From Haliea salexigens DSM 19537 (lineage in GTDB: Bacteria; Pseudomonadota; Gammaproteobacteria; Pseudomonadales; Halieaceae), in NCBI RefSeq assembly GCF_000423125.1, contig NZ_AUHJ01000001.1, forward strand, positions 496,001 to 560,000: a DNA stretch of 64,000 nucleotides, read 5' to 3'. The position numbers and the translations under genes were made by a program. Of the stretch, positions 28,908 through 37,710 are shown in pieces. The notes below the pieces were generated by a model, which saw nothing but the letters and a program-made list of their open reading frames with translations, ran no database searches and had not been told where the DNA came from. Within the stretch, counting starts at the first letter, position 1. Every line of letters begins with the position of its first letter.

Positions 28908-29633
28908 CTACTGGATCAGGGTCCCTTCCTGGCCACCGCGCACGATACTGAGCAGCGCACCGCGGTCTTCCATTTTGAAGACACGCACAGGCATGCGGTG
29001 ATCGCGGCACAGGCAAATCGCCGTGAGATCCATCACTTCCAGTTTCTTGTCCAGCACCTCGTCGTAACTCAGCACCTGGTACTTCACGGCATCGCTGACT
29101 TTCATCGGGTCTGCAGAATACACGCCATCTACCTTGGTTGCTTTCATCACCAGCTGGGCATCCACTTCAATGCCCCGCAGGCAGGCCGCGGAATCGGTGG
29201 TAAAGAACGGATTCCCCGTACCGGCGCAGAATATGACCACGTCGCCGTTACTCAGGGCACGAATCGCCTTGCGCCGGTCGTAGTGATCGACAACGCCGCT
29301 CATGGGGATGGAGGACATGACCTGTGTTGCGATGTTCGACCGCTCCAGCGCATCACGCAGGGCCAGCGCGTTCATCACGGTTGCCAGCATACCCATGTGA
29401 TCACCGGTTACCCGGTCGAGCCCTGCAGACTGCAAAGCCGCACCCCGGAACAGGTTGCCCCCGCCGACGACGATGCCCACCTGCACTCCAATACCCACCA
29501 GTTGGCCGATTTCCAGCGCCAACTGGTCGAGGATACGGGGATCAATCCCGAACTTCTCGCTACCGGTCAGGGCCTCGCCACTGAGTTTTAGCAGTATCCG
29601 TTTATACTTTTTGTCGCCTGAAGCCTGTGGCAT
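28908..29633 (-). CDS. pyrH: Uridylate (UMP) kinase
   Basis: The protein has 241 residues from the ATG at 29633 (GGGAG 8 nt upstream; a longer open frame lacks a ribosome site). It belongs to the amino-acid-kinase fold: [13 protein letters not shown] at the N-terminus binds ATP phosphates, [12 protein letters not shown] is the glycine-rich loop, and [18 protein letters not shown] binds UMP. It phosphorylates UMP to UDP for nucleotide and cell-wall precursor synthesis. It follows the terminator after tsf, so it probably has its own promoter in the 98 bp before that terminator. Confidence 0.98.
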   Translation of the reverse strand: MPQASGDKKYKRILLKLSGEALTGSEKFGIDPRILDQLALEIGQLVGIGVQVGIVVGGGNLFRGAALQSAGLDRVTGDHMGMLATVMNALALRDALERSNIATQVMSSIPMSGVVDHYDRRKAIRALSNGDVVIFCAGTGNPFFTTDSAACLRGIEVDAQLVMKATKVDGVYSADPMKVSDAVKYQVLSYDEVLDKKLEVMDLTAICLCRDHRMPVRVFKMEDRGALLSIVRGGQEGTLIQ

Positions 29634-29730
29634 AACGGTTGTCTCCCGAACTGAGCGCATAATACAGGACAAACCCGCCGCACCCTAGTGCCGCGCCGGA
29701 GAAAGTCCCGCCGGACCTTCTGCCCCGCCC

Positions 29731-29758
29731 ATAAAAAACGGGGCCGAAGCCCCGTTTT
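29731..29758 (-). terminator. Rho-independent terminator after tsf
   Basis: A perfect 10-bp stem (AAAACGGGGC / GCCCCGTTTT on the plus strand) closes a 4-nt loop that reads UUCG on the minus-strand RNA. The hairpin is followed on that strand by a run of six T residues. It lies 17 nt beyond the tsf stop and ends the rpsB-tsf transcript. Confidence 0.9.
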
Positions 29759-29775
29759 CATTGACCTGACGAGCC

Positions 29776-30633
29776 TCAGCCCTTGAGCTGGGCAGCGACC
29801 TCGGCTGCGAAGTCGACCTGCTCTTTCTCGATACCTTCACCCACCTCGAAGCGGACAAACGACGCGACTGACGCGCCTGCCGCCGAGACCAGCTTGCCTA
29901 CCGTGATATCAGGGTCTTTGACGAACGCCTGCTCGATCAGGCTGTTTTCGGCCAGGAATTTCTTGATGCGCCCACCGATCATTTTCTCGACGATCTCTGC
30001 CGGCTTGCCAGAGTCCTGCGCCTGCACCGTGTAGATCTCGCGTTCCTTCTCGATCACTTCGGCCGGCATGTCCTCAGCAGAAACCACCTGCGGATTCACC
30101 GCCGCCACGTGCATGGCAACGTCTTTTGCCAGGTCCTGGTCGCCGCCCTTGAGCTCTACCAGTACCGCGATGCGGTTGTTGCCGTGCACATAGGCGCCGA
30201 CAACGCCGGCATCGGCTGTTACCAGGGTGATACGACGCACGCTGATGTTTTCACCGATTTTCTGTACCAGCGACTCGCGGGCTGCTTCCAGGTCGCCCGC
30301 CATCAAGGCGGCCACGTCGGTTTCGCGGCTTTCAAACGCGGCATTCACAACCCGGCTGACGAAGCCGAGGAAGTTCTCGTCGCGCTCCACAAAGTCGGTT
30401 TCGCTGTTCACTTCAACAATCACGCCGTAGCTGCCGTCTTCGGCAATGCGCGTGGATACCACGCCATCCGCCGCGGTGCGGCCCGCTTTTTTAGCCGCCT
30501 TCATGCCACTGGACTTGCGCAGTTCTTCAATGGCTTTTTCAACATCACCGTCGGCGGCTGCGAGGGCTTTCTTGCACTCGAGCAAGCCCAGACCGGTGCG
30601 CTCACGTAGTTCCTTGACCAATGCTGCAGACAT
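29776..30633 (-). CDS. tsf: Elongation factor Ts
   Basis: The 285-residue nucleotide exchange factor acts on EF-Tu. The ATG at 30633 has an ideal AGGAGG site. [21 protein letters not shown] is the N-terminal UBA-like domain; the core follows with [16 protein letters not shown], including the TDFV motif that contacts EF-Tu, and MHVAAVNPQ. Length matches E. coli (283). Expression may be tuned by the attenuator-like hairpin between rpsB and tsf. Confidence 0.98.
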   Translation of the reverse strand: MSAALVKELRERTGLGLLECKKALAAADGDVEKAIEELRKSSGMKAAKKAGRTAADGVVSTRIAEDGSYGVIVEVNSETDFVERDENFLGFVSRVVNAAFESRETDVAALMAGDLEAARESLVQKIGENISVRRITLVTADAGVVGAYVHGNNRIAVLVELKGGDQDLAKDVAMHVAAVNPQVVSAEDMPAEVIEKEREIYTVQAQDSGKPAEIVEKMIGGRIKKFLAENSLIEQAFVKDPDITVGKLVSAAGASVASFVRFEVGEGIEKEQVDFAAEVAAQLKG

Positions 30634-30674
30634 GGGTTTCCTCCTGCTACAGCCCACTGGGGGCCGTGGATTCC

Positions 30675-30699
30675 TGAAAAGTGCCTCCGCCGGGGAGGC
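30675..30699 (-). terminator. Attenuator-like hairpin between rpsB and tsf
   Basis: On the minus strand GCCTCC and GGAGGC form a perfect 6-bp GC-rich stem with a 5-nt loop (30683-30699), followed by ACTTTTC. The short T tract suggests partial termination, giving less tsf than rpsB message; an rpsB-tsf intercistronic terminator is known in E. coli. Confidence 0.55.
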
Positions 30700-30705
30700 C
30701 GGGAT

Positions 30706-30739
30706 AATCCGGGGTTGACCGCGGCGGCCACCCCGGATT
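30706..30739 (-). other. Large stem-loop just after rpsB
   Basis: AATCCGGGGT (30706-30715) and ACCCCGGATT (30730-30739) make a perfect 10-bp stem with a 14-nt GC-rich loop, 7 nt past the rpsB stop. There is no T tract, so it is more likely an mRNA-stabilising or processing element acting with the neighbouring attenuator-like hairpin. Confidence 0.55.
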
Positions 30740-30746
30740 GCGAGGC

Positions 30747-31496
30747 TTACTGCGCCGCTGGCTCGGCGGCGGCGACTTCGACGAACTCGTCGCGCACGAC
30801 ATTCTGGTCACCACCATCCGCCTTGCCCGCAAGGCAGGCGTCGGCCACGGCAGAAACGTATAGTTTGATCGCACGGATCGCGTCGTCGTTGCCCGGGATC
30901 ACGTAGTCCACACCGTCGGGGTTGCTGTTGGTGTCAACAACGCCAATGACCGGAATACCCAGCTTGTTGGCTTCGGTAATGGCGATGCGCTCGTGGTCGA
31001 CGTCGATCACAAACAGCGCGTCGGGCAGGCCACCCATATCCTTGATACCGCCGATGCTGCGCTCGAGCTTTTCCATGTCACGGCTGCGCATGAGCGCTTC
31101 CTTCTTGGTCAGCTTGGCAAATGTGCCGTCGGCCTGCTGGGCTTCCAGCTCGCGCAAACGCTTGATTGACGCGCGAATGGTCTTGTAGTTGGTGAGCATG
31201 CCACCCAGCCAACGGTGGCTGACATAGGGCATACCGGCACGGTCTGCCTGCTCCTTGATGATCTTGCCCGCTGCACGCTTGGTGCCCACGAAGAGGATCT
31301 TGTTCTTGTTTGAGGCCAGGCGCTGAATCAGGCCGAGCGCCTCGTTGAAGGCGGGCACCGTGTGCTCGAGGTTGATGATGTGGATCTTGTTGCGGGCACC
31401 GAAGATGAAACGATCCATCTTGGGGTTCCAGTAACGGGTCTGGTGACCAAAGTGTGCGCCTGCCTGCAGCAGGTCGCGCATGCTTACTTGCGACAT
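30747..31496 (-). CDS. rpsB: 30S ribosomal protein S2
   Basis: The 249-residue ribosomal protein has a clear S2 N-terminus ([20 protein letters not shown]), [19 protein letters not shown] and [18 protein letters not shown], with the C-terminal [15 protein letters not shown]. The start ATG has AAAGG 8 nt upstream. A structured 5' leader of about 150 nt separates it from a putative promoter, consistent with S2 autoregulation as known in gammaproteobacteria. Confidence 0.99.
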   Translation of the reverse strand: MSQVSMRDLLQAGAHFGHQTRYWNPKMDRFIFGARNKIHIINLEHTVPAFNEALGLIQRLASNKNKILFVGTKRAAGKIIKEQADRAGMPYVSHRWLGGMLTNYKTIRASIKRLRELEAQQADGTFAKLTKKEALMRSRDMEKLERSIGGIKDMGGLPDALFVIDVDHERIAITEANKLGIPVIGVVDTNSNPDGVDYVIPGNDDAIRAIKLYVSAVADACLAGKADGGDQNVVRDEFVEVAAAEPAAQ

Positions 31497-31647
31497 GATA
31501 AGTACCTTTCTTGTATCGGGTTAGGCCTCCACATATCCCGTGCGCCAAACCGACCGAGGCCGGCACCCTGACGCAGGTGTCGATATGTGTGCGACGTTAG
31601 GTTTTCTTCCTCGAGGCAGCCCCGTTCCGGGCCCACTTGCGACGAAG
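31497..31647 (-). promoter_or_regulatory. Structured 5' leader of rpsB
   Basis: An 8-bp inverted repeat, CACATATC (31530-31537) and GATATGTG (31582-31589), encloses an inner imperfect hairpin (31561-31582, one mismatch on the transcribed strand). TTAGG occurs just outside both arms. The fold leaves the rpsB ribosome site about 20 nt downstream. It is consistent with an S2-binding autoregulatory leader; base-pairing conservation was not checked. Confidence 0.5.
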
Positions 31648-31653
31648 GCGCGC

Positions 31654-31662
31654 TTTATACCA
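31654..31662 (-). promoter_or_regulatory. Extended -10 promoter for rpsB-tsf
   Basis: On the minus strand TGGTATAAA gives an extended -10 (TGN plus TATAAA). The -35 region about 17 bp upstream is poor (TTCCCT), as tolerated with an extended -10. Transcription would begin near 31647. Confidence 0.5.
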
Positions 31663-31898
31663 CAGTCACGCCCAGCAGGGAAGCCGAAATGGCGCGGCCT
31701 GGGCACCTCGCTCCCGGGCCACAACCAGTGTTCACACGGCCTGGCACCGGGAGCAGGCAGGCCGGGAGGCGGCCGGCGCGCGCTGCAGGCATGAGGTTAC
31801 TCACAGGCCCCGCGAATCCTGTAGAATACCTCGCGACGCCCCGCTGCCGTGGCAGCGCCCACTGGCAACCGCCCATCAGGCTTAACGACAGGTAATGC
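31663..31898. other. Rest of the divergent gap between rpsB and map
   Basis: This part of the 402-bp gap holds no gene-like frame. A TAGAAT hexamer at 31822-31827 could be the map -10, with TTACTC at 31797-31802 as a poorly spaced (19 bp) -35. The remainder is GC-rich without further repeats or terminators that I can see. Confidence 0.5.
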
Positions 31899-32672
31899 AT
31901 GGCAGTTTCTATCAAGACAGCAGACGAAATCGAGAAAATGCGCGTAGCCGGGCGCCTGGCCGCCGACGTTCTCGAAATGATACGACCCCGGGTAGAGCCC
32001 GGCATCACCACCGGTGAACTGGACCGGATATGCCACGAGTATATAACGGGCGTTCAGCATGCCATTCCCGCTCCGCTGGACTACCACGGCTTCCCACGCT
32101 CGATCTGCACATCGATCAACGAGGTGGTGTGCCATGGCATCCCCTCGGATACCAAGAAACTGAAATCGGGCGATATCGTCAACATCGATGTCACCGTGAT
32201 CAAGGATGGCTACCACGGCGACACCAGCATCATGGTCGAGGTGGGTGAGGTCGCACCCCACGCCCAGCGCCTGATACAGGTGACCCAGGAGTGCCTGTAC
32301 AAGGCGCTGGACCTGGTGCGCCCGGGCACCACCCTGGGCGATATCGGTGCTGTCATTCAGGAGCATGCCGAGAAAAACTACTACTCAGTAGTGCGTGAGT
32401 ACTGCGGACACGGCATCGGCAAGGTGTTCCACGAAGATCCCCAGGTGCTGCACTACGGCAAACCCGGCACCGGCCTGGTGCTGGAAGAAGGCATGACCTT
32501 CACCATTGAGCCCATGATCAATGCGGGCCGCCGCCACACCAAACTCAACGCCAAGGACGGCTGGACCGTCACCACCCGCGATGGCCGGCTCTCGGCCCAG
32601 TGGGAGCACACCCTGGGTGTGACCGCCGACGGCTGCGAAATCTTCACGCGGCGCTCCGATGAAAACTTCTGA
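31899..32672 (+). CDS. map: Methionine aminopeptidase type I
   Basis: The 257-residue enzyme removes N-terminal Met from nascent proteins. The residues of the dinuclear metal centre and the catalytic His are all present: H79, D97, D108, H171, E204 and E236, in contexts VVCHGIPS, NIDVTVIKDGYHGDTS, CGHGIGKVFHE, TIEPM and WEHTLGV. This corresponds almost residue for residue with E. coli Map. Divergent from rpsB; glnD overlaps its end by 14 nt. Confidence 0.98.
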   Translation: MAVSIKTADEIEKMRVAGRLAADVLEMIRPRVEPGITTGELDRICHEYITGVQHAIPAPLDYHGFPRSICTSINEVVCHGIPSDTKKLKSGDIVNIDVTVIKDGYHGDTSIMVEVGEVAPHAQRLIQVTQECLYKALDLVRPGTTLGDIGAVIQEHAEKNYYSVVREYCGHGIGKVFHEDPQVLHYGKPGTGLVLEEGMTFTIEPMINAGRRHTKLNAKDGWTVTTRDGRLSAQWEHTLGVTADGCEIFTRRSDENF

Positions 32673-35367
32673 GTCTGCCGACGCCACCTACGTAAAGAGC
32701 CCGGACCTGCCGAAGGAGCTGTTTGATCGCGCCGCTTTTGCCAGCGCCATCGCTTCCGGTGACACGCTGCAAGCCGGCAAGCAGGCGCTGAAAACCGCAG
32801 CCGACTATCTGGACTCACAATTCAATGCCGGCACCCGTGTTGCCGAACTACTGCACCTGCGCTCCTGGTTCATGGACGTGCTGCTGGGCACGCTGTGGGA
32901 CGGTCGCGACTGGTCGGGCGTGGAGCCCGCCCTGGTCGCCGTCGGCGGCTATGGCCGCGGGGAACTGCACCCCCACTCGGATATCGACATTCTGGTGCTG
33001 CTCGGCGAAGACAGCGAACCCTGTCACGCGCAGCTGGAAGGTTTTGTCACCCAGCTGTGGGACCTGGGGCTGAACATCGGGCACAGTGTGCGCACCGTCA
33101 GCGAGTGCTGCAACAAGGCGCGCAAGGACATCACCATCCTCACCAACCTGATGGAAACACGGGTCATTCGCGGGCCGCAGGCGCTCATGGACGCCGTGCG
33201 CGCCCGTACCGGGCCGGACCAGATGTGGCCTAGCGCCGACTTTTTCCGCGCCAAGCTGGAAGAACAACGGGCCCGCCATGCCAAATTTGCCGACACCGAG
33301 TACAACCTGGAGCCGAACGTCAAGAGCTCGCCGGGCGGCCTGCGTGACCTCCAGATCATCGCCTGGATAGCCGAACGCCACTTTGGCGTGGACTCGCTGG
33401 AGAACATGGATACGGGCGAGTTCCTCACCCCTGACGAGCGCCGTATGCTGCTGCACGGGCGCGATTTCATGTGGCAGGTGCGCTATGCCCTGCACATGGT
33501 CGCCGGGCGCGAGGAAGACCGCCTGTTGTTTGACCACCAGCGCGCCCTGGCGGAGCTGTGGGGCTTCAAGGACGGCAAGAAACTCGCGGTGGAGCAGTTC
33601 ATGCAGACCTACTACCGCTGGGCCCTGGCACTGGGCGAGCTGAATGAGTTACTGGTCCAGAACTTCGACCACGCCATTCTGCGGGCCGACCAGCTGGACG
33701 AAGTGCGCATACTCAACGAGCGCTTTCAGGTACGCAATGGCTACATAGAATCGCTGCGCGGCGACCTGTTCAGCAGCCAACCCAATGCCTTGCTGGAGGT
33801 GTTTGTACTCGCGGGCCGCGAGCCCGGCATCATCGGCGTCGGCACCGCCACCATACGCCTGATTCGAGAGCACCGGCACCTGGTCAACAGCGCTTTTCGC
33901 GAAGACCCGGAGAACCGCGCCAGCTTTCTGGACATCCTGCGCTCGCCACACAACATGACCCGCCTGCTGCGGGGCATGACCCGATACGGCATTCTCGGCA
34001 ACTACCTGCCTGAATTCGGCAGAATCGTCGGCCAGATGCAGCACGACCTGTTCCACACCTACACCGTGGACGCCCATACCCTGGAGGTCATCCAGTACAT
34101 GCGGCGCTTCCAGAAACCGGAGTTCGATGAACGTTTCCCGGTCAGCAGCCGGGTCGCGCGGCGCCTGCCCAAGATCGAACTGCTCTATATCGCGGGCCTC
34201 TATCACGACATTGGCAAGGGCCGCGGCGGCGACCACTCCGAGCTCGGCGCCGTCGACGCCGCGCGTTTTTGTGCAGAACACGGGCTCGGCGAAGAAGACG
34301 CCGACCTGGTAGTGTGGCTGGTGCGCAATCACCTGACCATGTCGGCGGTTTCCCAGCGCAAGGACATATCCGACCCGGAGGTCATTCAACAATTTGCCCA
34401 CCACGTGGGTGACCTGAACCGGCTGGATTACCTGTTCACGCTGACGGTGGCCGACATCAACGCCACCAACCCCACACTCTGGAACGCCTGGCGCGGCAGC
34501 CTGCTGCGCCAGCTGTATACCGGCACGCGCCGCGCACTGCGCCGGGGCCTGGAAAACCCGGTCGATAAACAGGTGTGGATTGACCAGACGCGCAAGGCGG
34601 CCGCGGACCTGCTGGAGTACCGCGGCTTCACCACGGAGGAACTCGACGATCTGTGGCGCGAACAGGGTGAGGACTACTTCCTGCGCGAAAAACCCGAGGA
34701 TATCGCCTGGCATACGGAGGCCATTGCCGGCCACTACGAACGGGACCAGCCGCTGGTGCTGATTCGCAACAGCTCGGATTCCAGCGTCGCCAACGCCACG
34801 CAGATCTTCATTCATGCGCGCAGCCATGCGCAGCTGTTTTCGCGCGTCTGCGCGGAACTGGAGCAGCTGGAACTCAGCGTGCACGATGCGCGTATCTACA
34901 ACGCGCGCGACGGCATGAGCCTGGACACGTTCTTCGTGCTCAATTCCGACGGCAGCCCGATTGCCGATGAAAGCGCGCGCCTGCGACACATTCGCGATCA
35001 ACTCACCCGCTCACTGGCCGTCGCCGATTTTGACCACGCGCCGAACATACAGCGCCTTACACCACGACAGATAAAGTCCTTCCCGGTGCCCACCGAAACC
35101 AGCATGTTTCTCGACGAAATAAAGCAGGTGACCGTGCTCGAAGTGTCATCCCGCGACCGTCCGGGCCTGCTGGCACGTATCGGCCGTATCTTCGTCGAGC
35201 ACGATGTGGAGCTGCAGGCGGCGAAGATCCAGACCCTCGGGGAACGGGTTGAAGACGTGTTCTTCATCACTGACGCCGAACAGCGGCCACTGAATGACGA
35301 CGCGCTCTGCAAGGCCATCCAGGCGGCAATCAAGGTGCAGCTTGACGATCAACTCGAGGATCAGTAA
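32659..35367 (+). CDS. glnD: Bifunctional PII uridylyltransferase / uridylyl-removing enzyme
   Basis: The 902-residue nitrogen sensor adds or removes UMP on PII according to glutamine. The N-terminal nucleotidyltransferase has GGYGRGELHPHSDIDILVL (about residues 95-113) with the paired Asp. The central HD domain carries YHDIGKGRGGDHSELG (about 515-530). Two C-terminal ACT domains (about 705-790 and 825-895) include VLEVSSRDRPGLLARIG. The ATG at 32659 lies inside the end of map, implying translational coupling. Full length. Confidence 0.98.
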   Translation: MKTSESADATYVKSPDLPKELFDRAAFASAIASGDTLQAGKQALKTAADYLDSQFNAGTRVAELLHLRSWFMDVLLGTLWDGRDWSGVEPALVAVGGYGRGELHPHSDIDILVLLGEDSEPCHAQLEGFVTQLWDLGLNIGHSVRTVSECCNKARKDITILTNLMETRVIRGPQALMDAVRARTGPDQMWPSADFFRAKLEEQRARHAKFADTEYNLEPNVKSSPGGLRDLQIIAWIAERHFGVDSLENMDTGEFLTPDERRMLLHGRDFMWQVRYALHMVAGREEDRLLFDHQRALAELWGFKDGKKLAVEQFMQTYYRWALALGELNELLVQNFDHAILRADQLDEVRILNERFQVRNGYIESLRGDLFSSQPNALLEVFVLAGREPGIIGVGTATIRLIREHRHLVNSAFREDPENRASFLDILRSPHNMTRLLRGMTRYGILGNYLPEFGRIVGQMQHDLFHTYTVDAHTLEVIQYMRRFQKPEFDERFPVSSRVARRLPKIELLYIAGLYHDIGKGRGGDHSELGAVDAARFCAEHGLGEEDADLVVWLVRNHLTMSAVSQRKDISDPEVIQQFAHHVGDLNRLDYLFTLTVADINATNPTLWNAWRGSLLRQLYTGTRRALRRGLENPVDKQVWIDQTRKAAADLLEYRGFTTEELDDLWREQGEDYFLREKPEDIAWHTEAIAGHYERDQPLVLIRNSSDSSVANATQIFIHARSHAQLFSRVCAELEQLELSVHDARIYNARDGMSLDTFFVLNSDGSPIADESARLRHIRDQLTRSLAVADFDHAPNIQRLTPRQIKSFPVPTETSMFLDEIKQVTVLEVSSRDRPGLLARIGRIFVEHDVELQAAKIQTLGERVEDVFFITDAEQRPLNDDALCKAIQAAIKVQLDDQLEDQ

Positions 35368-35373
35368 CGGCCC

Positions 35374-36564
35374 ATGAATGTCCTGCTTGACGCGTTGCAC
35401 CCCTACCCCTTCGAGAAGCTGCGTGCGCTGTTCGCCGACCTGACGCCGGCCAGCGGTCAAGCGCACATTGCGCTGTCGATTGGTGAGCCGCGCCATGCCT
35501 CCCCGCCTTTCGTGCTTGAAACACTGGCAGCGAACCTGCCTCTGCTGGCTAACTACCCCGCCACCCGCGGCGAAGCCGTGCTGCGCGAGACCATCGCCGG
35601 CTGGCTGCAGCGACGCTTCCAACTGCAGAGCGTCAACGCCGAGTGCGAGGTGTTGCCCGTCAACGGCACTCGCGAGGCACTCTTTGCCTTCGCCCAGGCG
35701 GTGGTCACGGCAGGTCCGGGAGCCACCGTTGTCAGCCCCAACCCGTTCTACCAGATCTACGAAGGCGCGGCGCTACTGGCCGGTGCGCAGCCCGAATTTG
35801 TCAACGCTACCGCCAGCAGTGGCCACCTGCCGGATTTTGCCGCCGTACCGGCAAGCGTGTGGGAACGCTGCCAACTGTTGTATATCTGCACGCCCGGTAA
35901 CCCCAGCGGTGCAGTCATGAGCATTGAGCAGCTGCAAACGCTGGTAGCACTGGCAGAGCGCCACGATTTCATCATCGCCAGCGACGAGTGCTACTCGGAA
36001 ATCTATAACGACGAAGCCAACCCGCCTCCGGGACTGTTACAGGCCTGTGCCCGGATGGGCAATGACCGGTTCAAGCGCTGTGTGGTGTTTCACAGCCTGA
36101 GCAAGCGCTCCAATCTGCCCGGGCTGCGCTCTGGCTTTGTCGCCGGGGATGCAACGGTACTCGCCGAGTTCCTGCGTTACCGCACCTACCACGGCTGTGC
36201 CATGCCATTGCATCACCAGCACGCAAGTATGGCGGCCTGGAACGACGAGGAGCACGTGCGTGCGAACCGCGCGCTATACCGGCAGAAATTCGACGCCGTG
36301 CTGCCTATCCTTCAGGGTCACCTGCAGGTGGAGCGCCCGGACGCGGGTTTCTACCTGTGGCCGGAAACACCGGTGGCCGATACGGAGTTTGCCCGGCAGC
36401 TCTATCAGCACGCCCATATCACCGTCGTACCCGGCAGCTTCCTCGCCCGTGAAACCGCCGCCGGCAACCCGGGCAGCAAGCATGTACGCATGGCGCTGGT
36501 AGCCTCTCTGGAGGATTGCGTGGCAGCGGCTGAACGCATGGTTCGCGTGATCGAGCAGCTGTAG
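35374..36564 (+). CDS. dapC: Succinyldiaminopimelate transaminase
   Basis: This 396-residue class I/II PLP aminotransferase has SLSKRSNLPGLRSGF, which gives the PLP lysine K244, and CTPGNPSGAV and ASDECYSEIY are the cofactor-ring motifs. Its position between glnD and dapD/dapE, and the NPYPFEKL-like N-terminus, match proteobacterial DapC, which converts N-succinyl-2-amino-6-ketopimelate to N-succinyl-LL-DAP. 6 nt after glnD; nth follows after 3 nt. Confidence 0.93.
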   Translation: MNVLLDALHPYPFEKLRALFADLTPASGQAHIALSIGEPRHASPPFVLETLAANLPLLANYPATRGEAVLRETIAGWLQRRFQLQSVNAECEVLPVNGTREALFAFAQAVVTAGPGATVVSPNPFYQIYEGAALLAGAQPEFVNATASSGHLPDFAAVPASVWERCQLLYICTPGNPSGAVMSIEQLQTLVALAERHDFIIASDECYSEIYNDEANPPPGLLQACARMGNDRFKRCVVFHSLSKRSNLPGLRSGFVAGDATVLAEFLRYRTYHGCAMPLHHQHASMAAWNDEEHVRANRALYRQKFDAVLPILQGHLQVERPDAGFYLWPETPVADTEFARQLYQHAHITVVPGSFLARETAAGNPGSKHVRMALVASLEDCVAAAERMVRVIEQL

Positions 36565-36567
36565 GCC

Positions 36568-37224
36568 ATGCTACCCAAAGCACAGCGCGTCGCGTTTATT
36601 CAACAGCGCCTGCAGGAACTCTACCCCGAGCCCCCCATTCCACTGGACCATCGCGATCCCTTTACACTGCTGATCGCTGTATTGCTCAGCGCCCAGTGCA
36701 CCGACGAACGTGTCAACCAGGTGACCCCTGCCCTGTTCGCCCTCGCCGACAACCCGCAGGCCATGGCGCAACTGGAGGTCGAGCAGATCAGGGCCATTAT
36801 CCGCCCCTGCGGCCTGTCGCCCCAAAAATCCACCGCCATCAAGCGTCTCAGCGAAATCCTGCTGGCAGAACACAGCGGCGCGGTGCCCGCCGATATGGAG
36901 GCACTAGAACGCCTACCGGGCGTGGGGCATAAAACCGCCGGCGTGGTGATGTCGCAGGCTTTCGGTGTGCCTGCTTTCCCGGTGGACACACACATCCACC
37001 GTCTGGCGCAGCGCTGGGGGCTCAGCAGCGGCAAGAGTGTGGTGCAGACCGAGCGCGACCTGAAACGGCTATTCCCGGAGAGCAGCTGGAATCGCCTGCA
37101 CCTGCAGATTATTTTCTATGGTCGCGAGTACTGCAGTGCCCGCGGATGCGACGGCCGCGTCTGCGACATCTGCCGTACCTGCTATCCCGGGCGCAAACAC
37201 CCCAAACGCACGCAGAAAGCCTGA
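36568..37224 (+). CDS. nth: Endonuclease III-like DNA glycosylase/AP lyase
   Basis: The 218-residue base-excision repair enzyme for oxidised pyrimidines carries the helix-hairpin-helix LPGVGHKTAGVV with the catalytic Lys122, and FPVDTHIHRLA with Asp140. Cys189, 194, 199, 202 and 205 form a C-X4-C-X4-C-X2-C-X2-C tail rather than the canonical C-X6-C-X2-C-X5-C of the 4Fe-4S cluster, so cluster ligation may differ. It is embedded in a lysine-synthesis run, starting 3 nt after dapC. Confidence 0.92.
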   Translation: MLPKAQRVAFIQQRLQELYPEPPIPLDHRDPFTLLIAVLLSAQCTDERVNQVTPALFALADNPQAMAQLEVEQIRAIIRPCGLSPQKSTAIKRLSEILLAEHSGAVPADMEALERLPGVGHKTAGVVMSQAFGVPAFPVDTHIHRLAQRWGLSSGKSVVQTERDLKRLFPESSWNRLHLQIIFYGREYCSARGCDGRVCDICRTCYPGRKHPKRTQKA

Positions 37225-37312
37225 ACAGGCATTCGACGACTGCGAACGAGCCTGTCTCACCGGTTATTTTTTGCTATCCTTGCGCTCCCCGTTTAGCGCC
37301 AGAGAGACAGCC

Positions 37313-37669
37313 ATGATCACCGTCTACGGCATCAGCAATTGTGACACCGTAAAGAAGGCTCGCCGCTGGCTGGAGCAACATGCGATCGAATACCGGTTCC
37401 ACGATGTGCGCAGCGATGGCCTGACACCGGAACAGGTGCGGGCGTGGCTGCAGGAGCTCGGCTGGGAAACCCTGATCAATCGCCGTAGCACCAGCTGGAA
37501 GGCACTCGCACCGGCCGCGCGGGAACAGATGGACGACACCCACGCCCTGGCCGCAATACTGGAGCAACCGACCCTGATCAAACGGCCTCTGCTGGATATC
37601 GGCCACGAGCGCCACTGCGGTTTTTTAGCACCGGCCTGGGAAGCACTGCTGCTACGGCACACTCTTTGA
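37313..37669 (+). CDS. ArsC/Spx-family protein (YffB-like)
   Basis: The protein has 118 residues from the ATG at 37313, with GAGAGACAG upstream; the open frame continues into nth but is not coding there. It has a thioredoxin-like fold with a single N-terminal Cys (C10, ISNCDTVKKARRWL), then INRRSTSWKAL and LIKRPLLD, the arsenate-reductase-family pattern with Arg and cis-Pro. The family's E. coli member YffB lies beside dapE, as here near dapD-dapE. Arsenate reduction is unlikely; the function is unestablished. Confidence 0.88.
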   Translation: MITVYGISNCDTVKKARRWLEQHAIEYRFHDVRSDGLTPEQVRAWLQELGWETLINRRSTSWKALAPAAREQMDDTHALAAILEQPTLIKRPLLDIGHERHCGFLAPAWEALLLRHTL

Positions 37670-37710
37670 ACCCAACCCGCCACAGGCGGACCCGTCAGGA
37701 AACACGTTTT

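Noticed and set aside
33649-35001. A 450-codon open frame on the minus strand
   Set aside because: It is antisense to glnD, whose NT, HD and ACT motifs are intact; the translation shows shadow composition.
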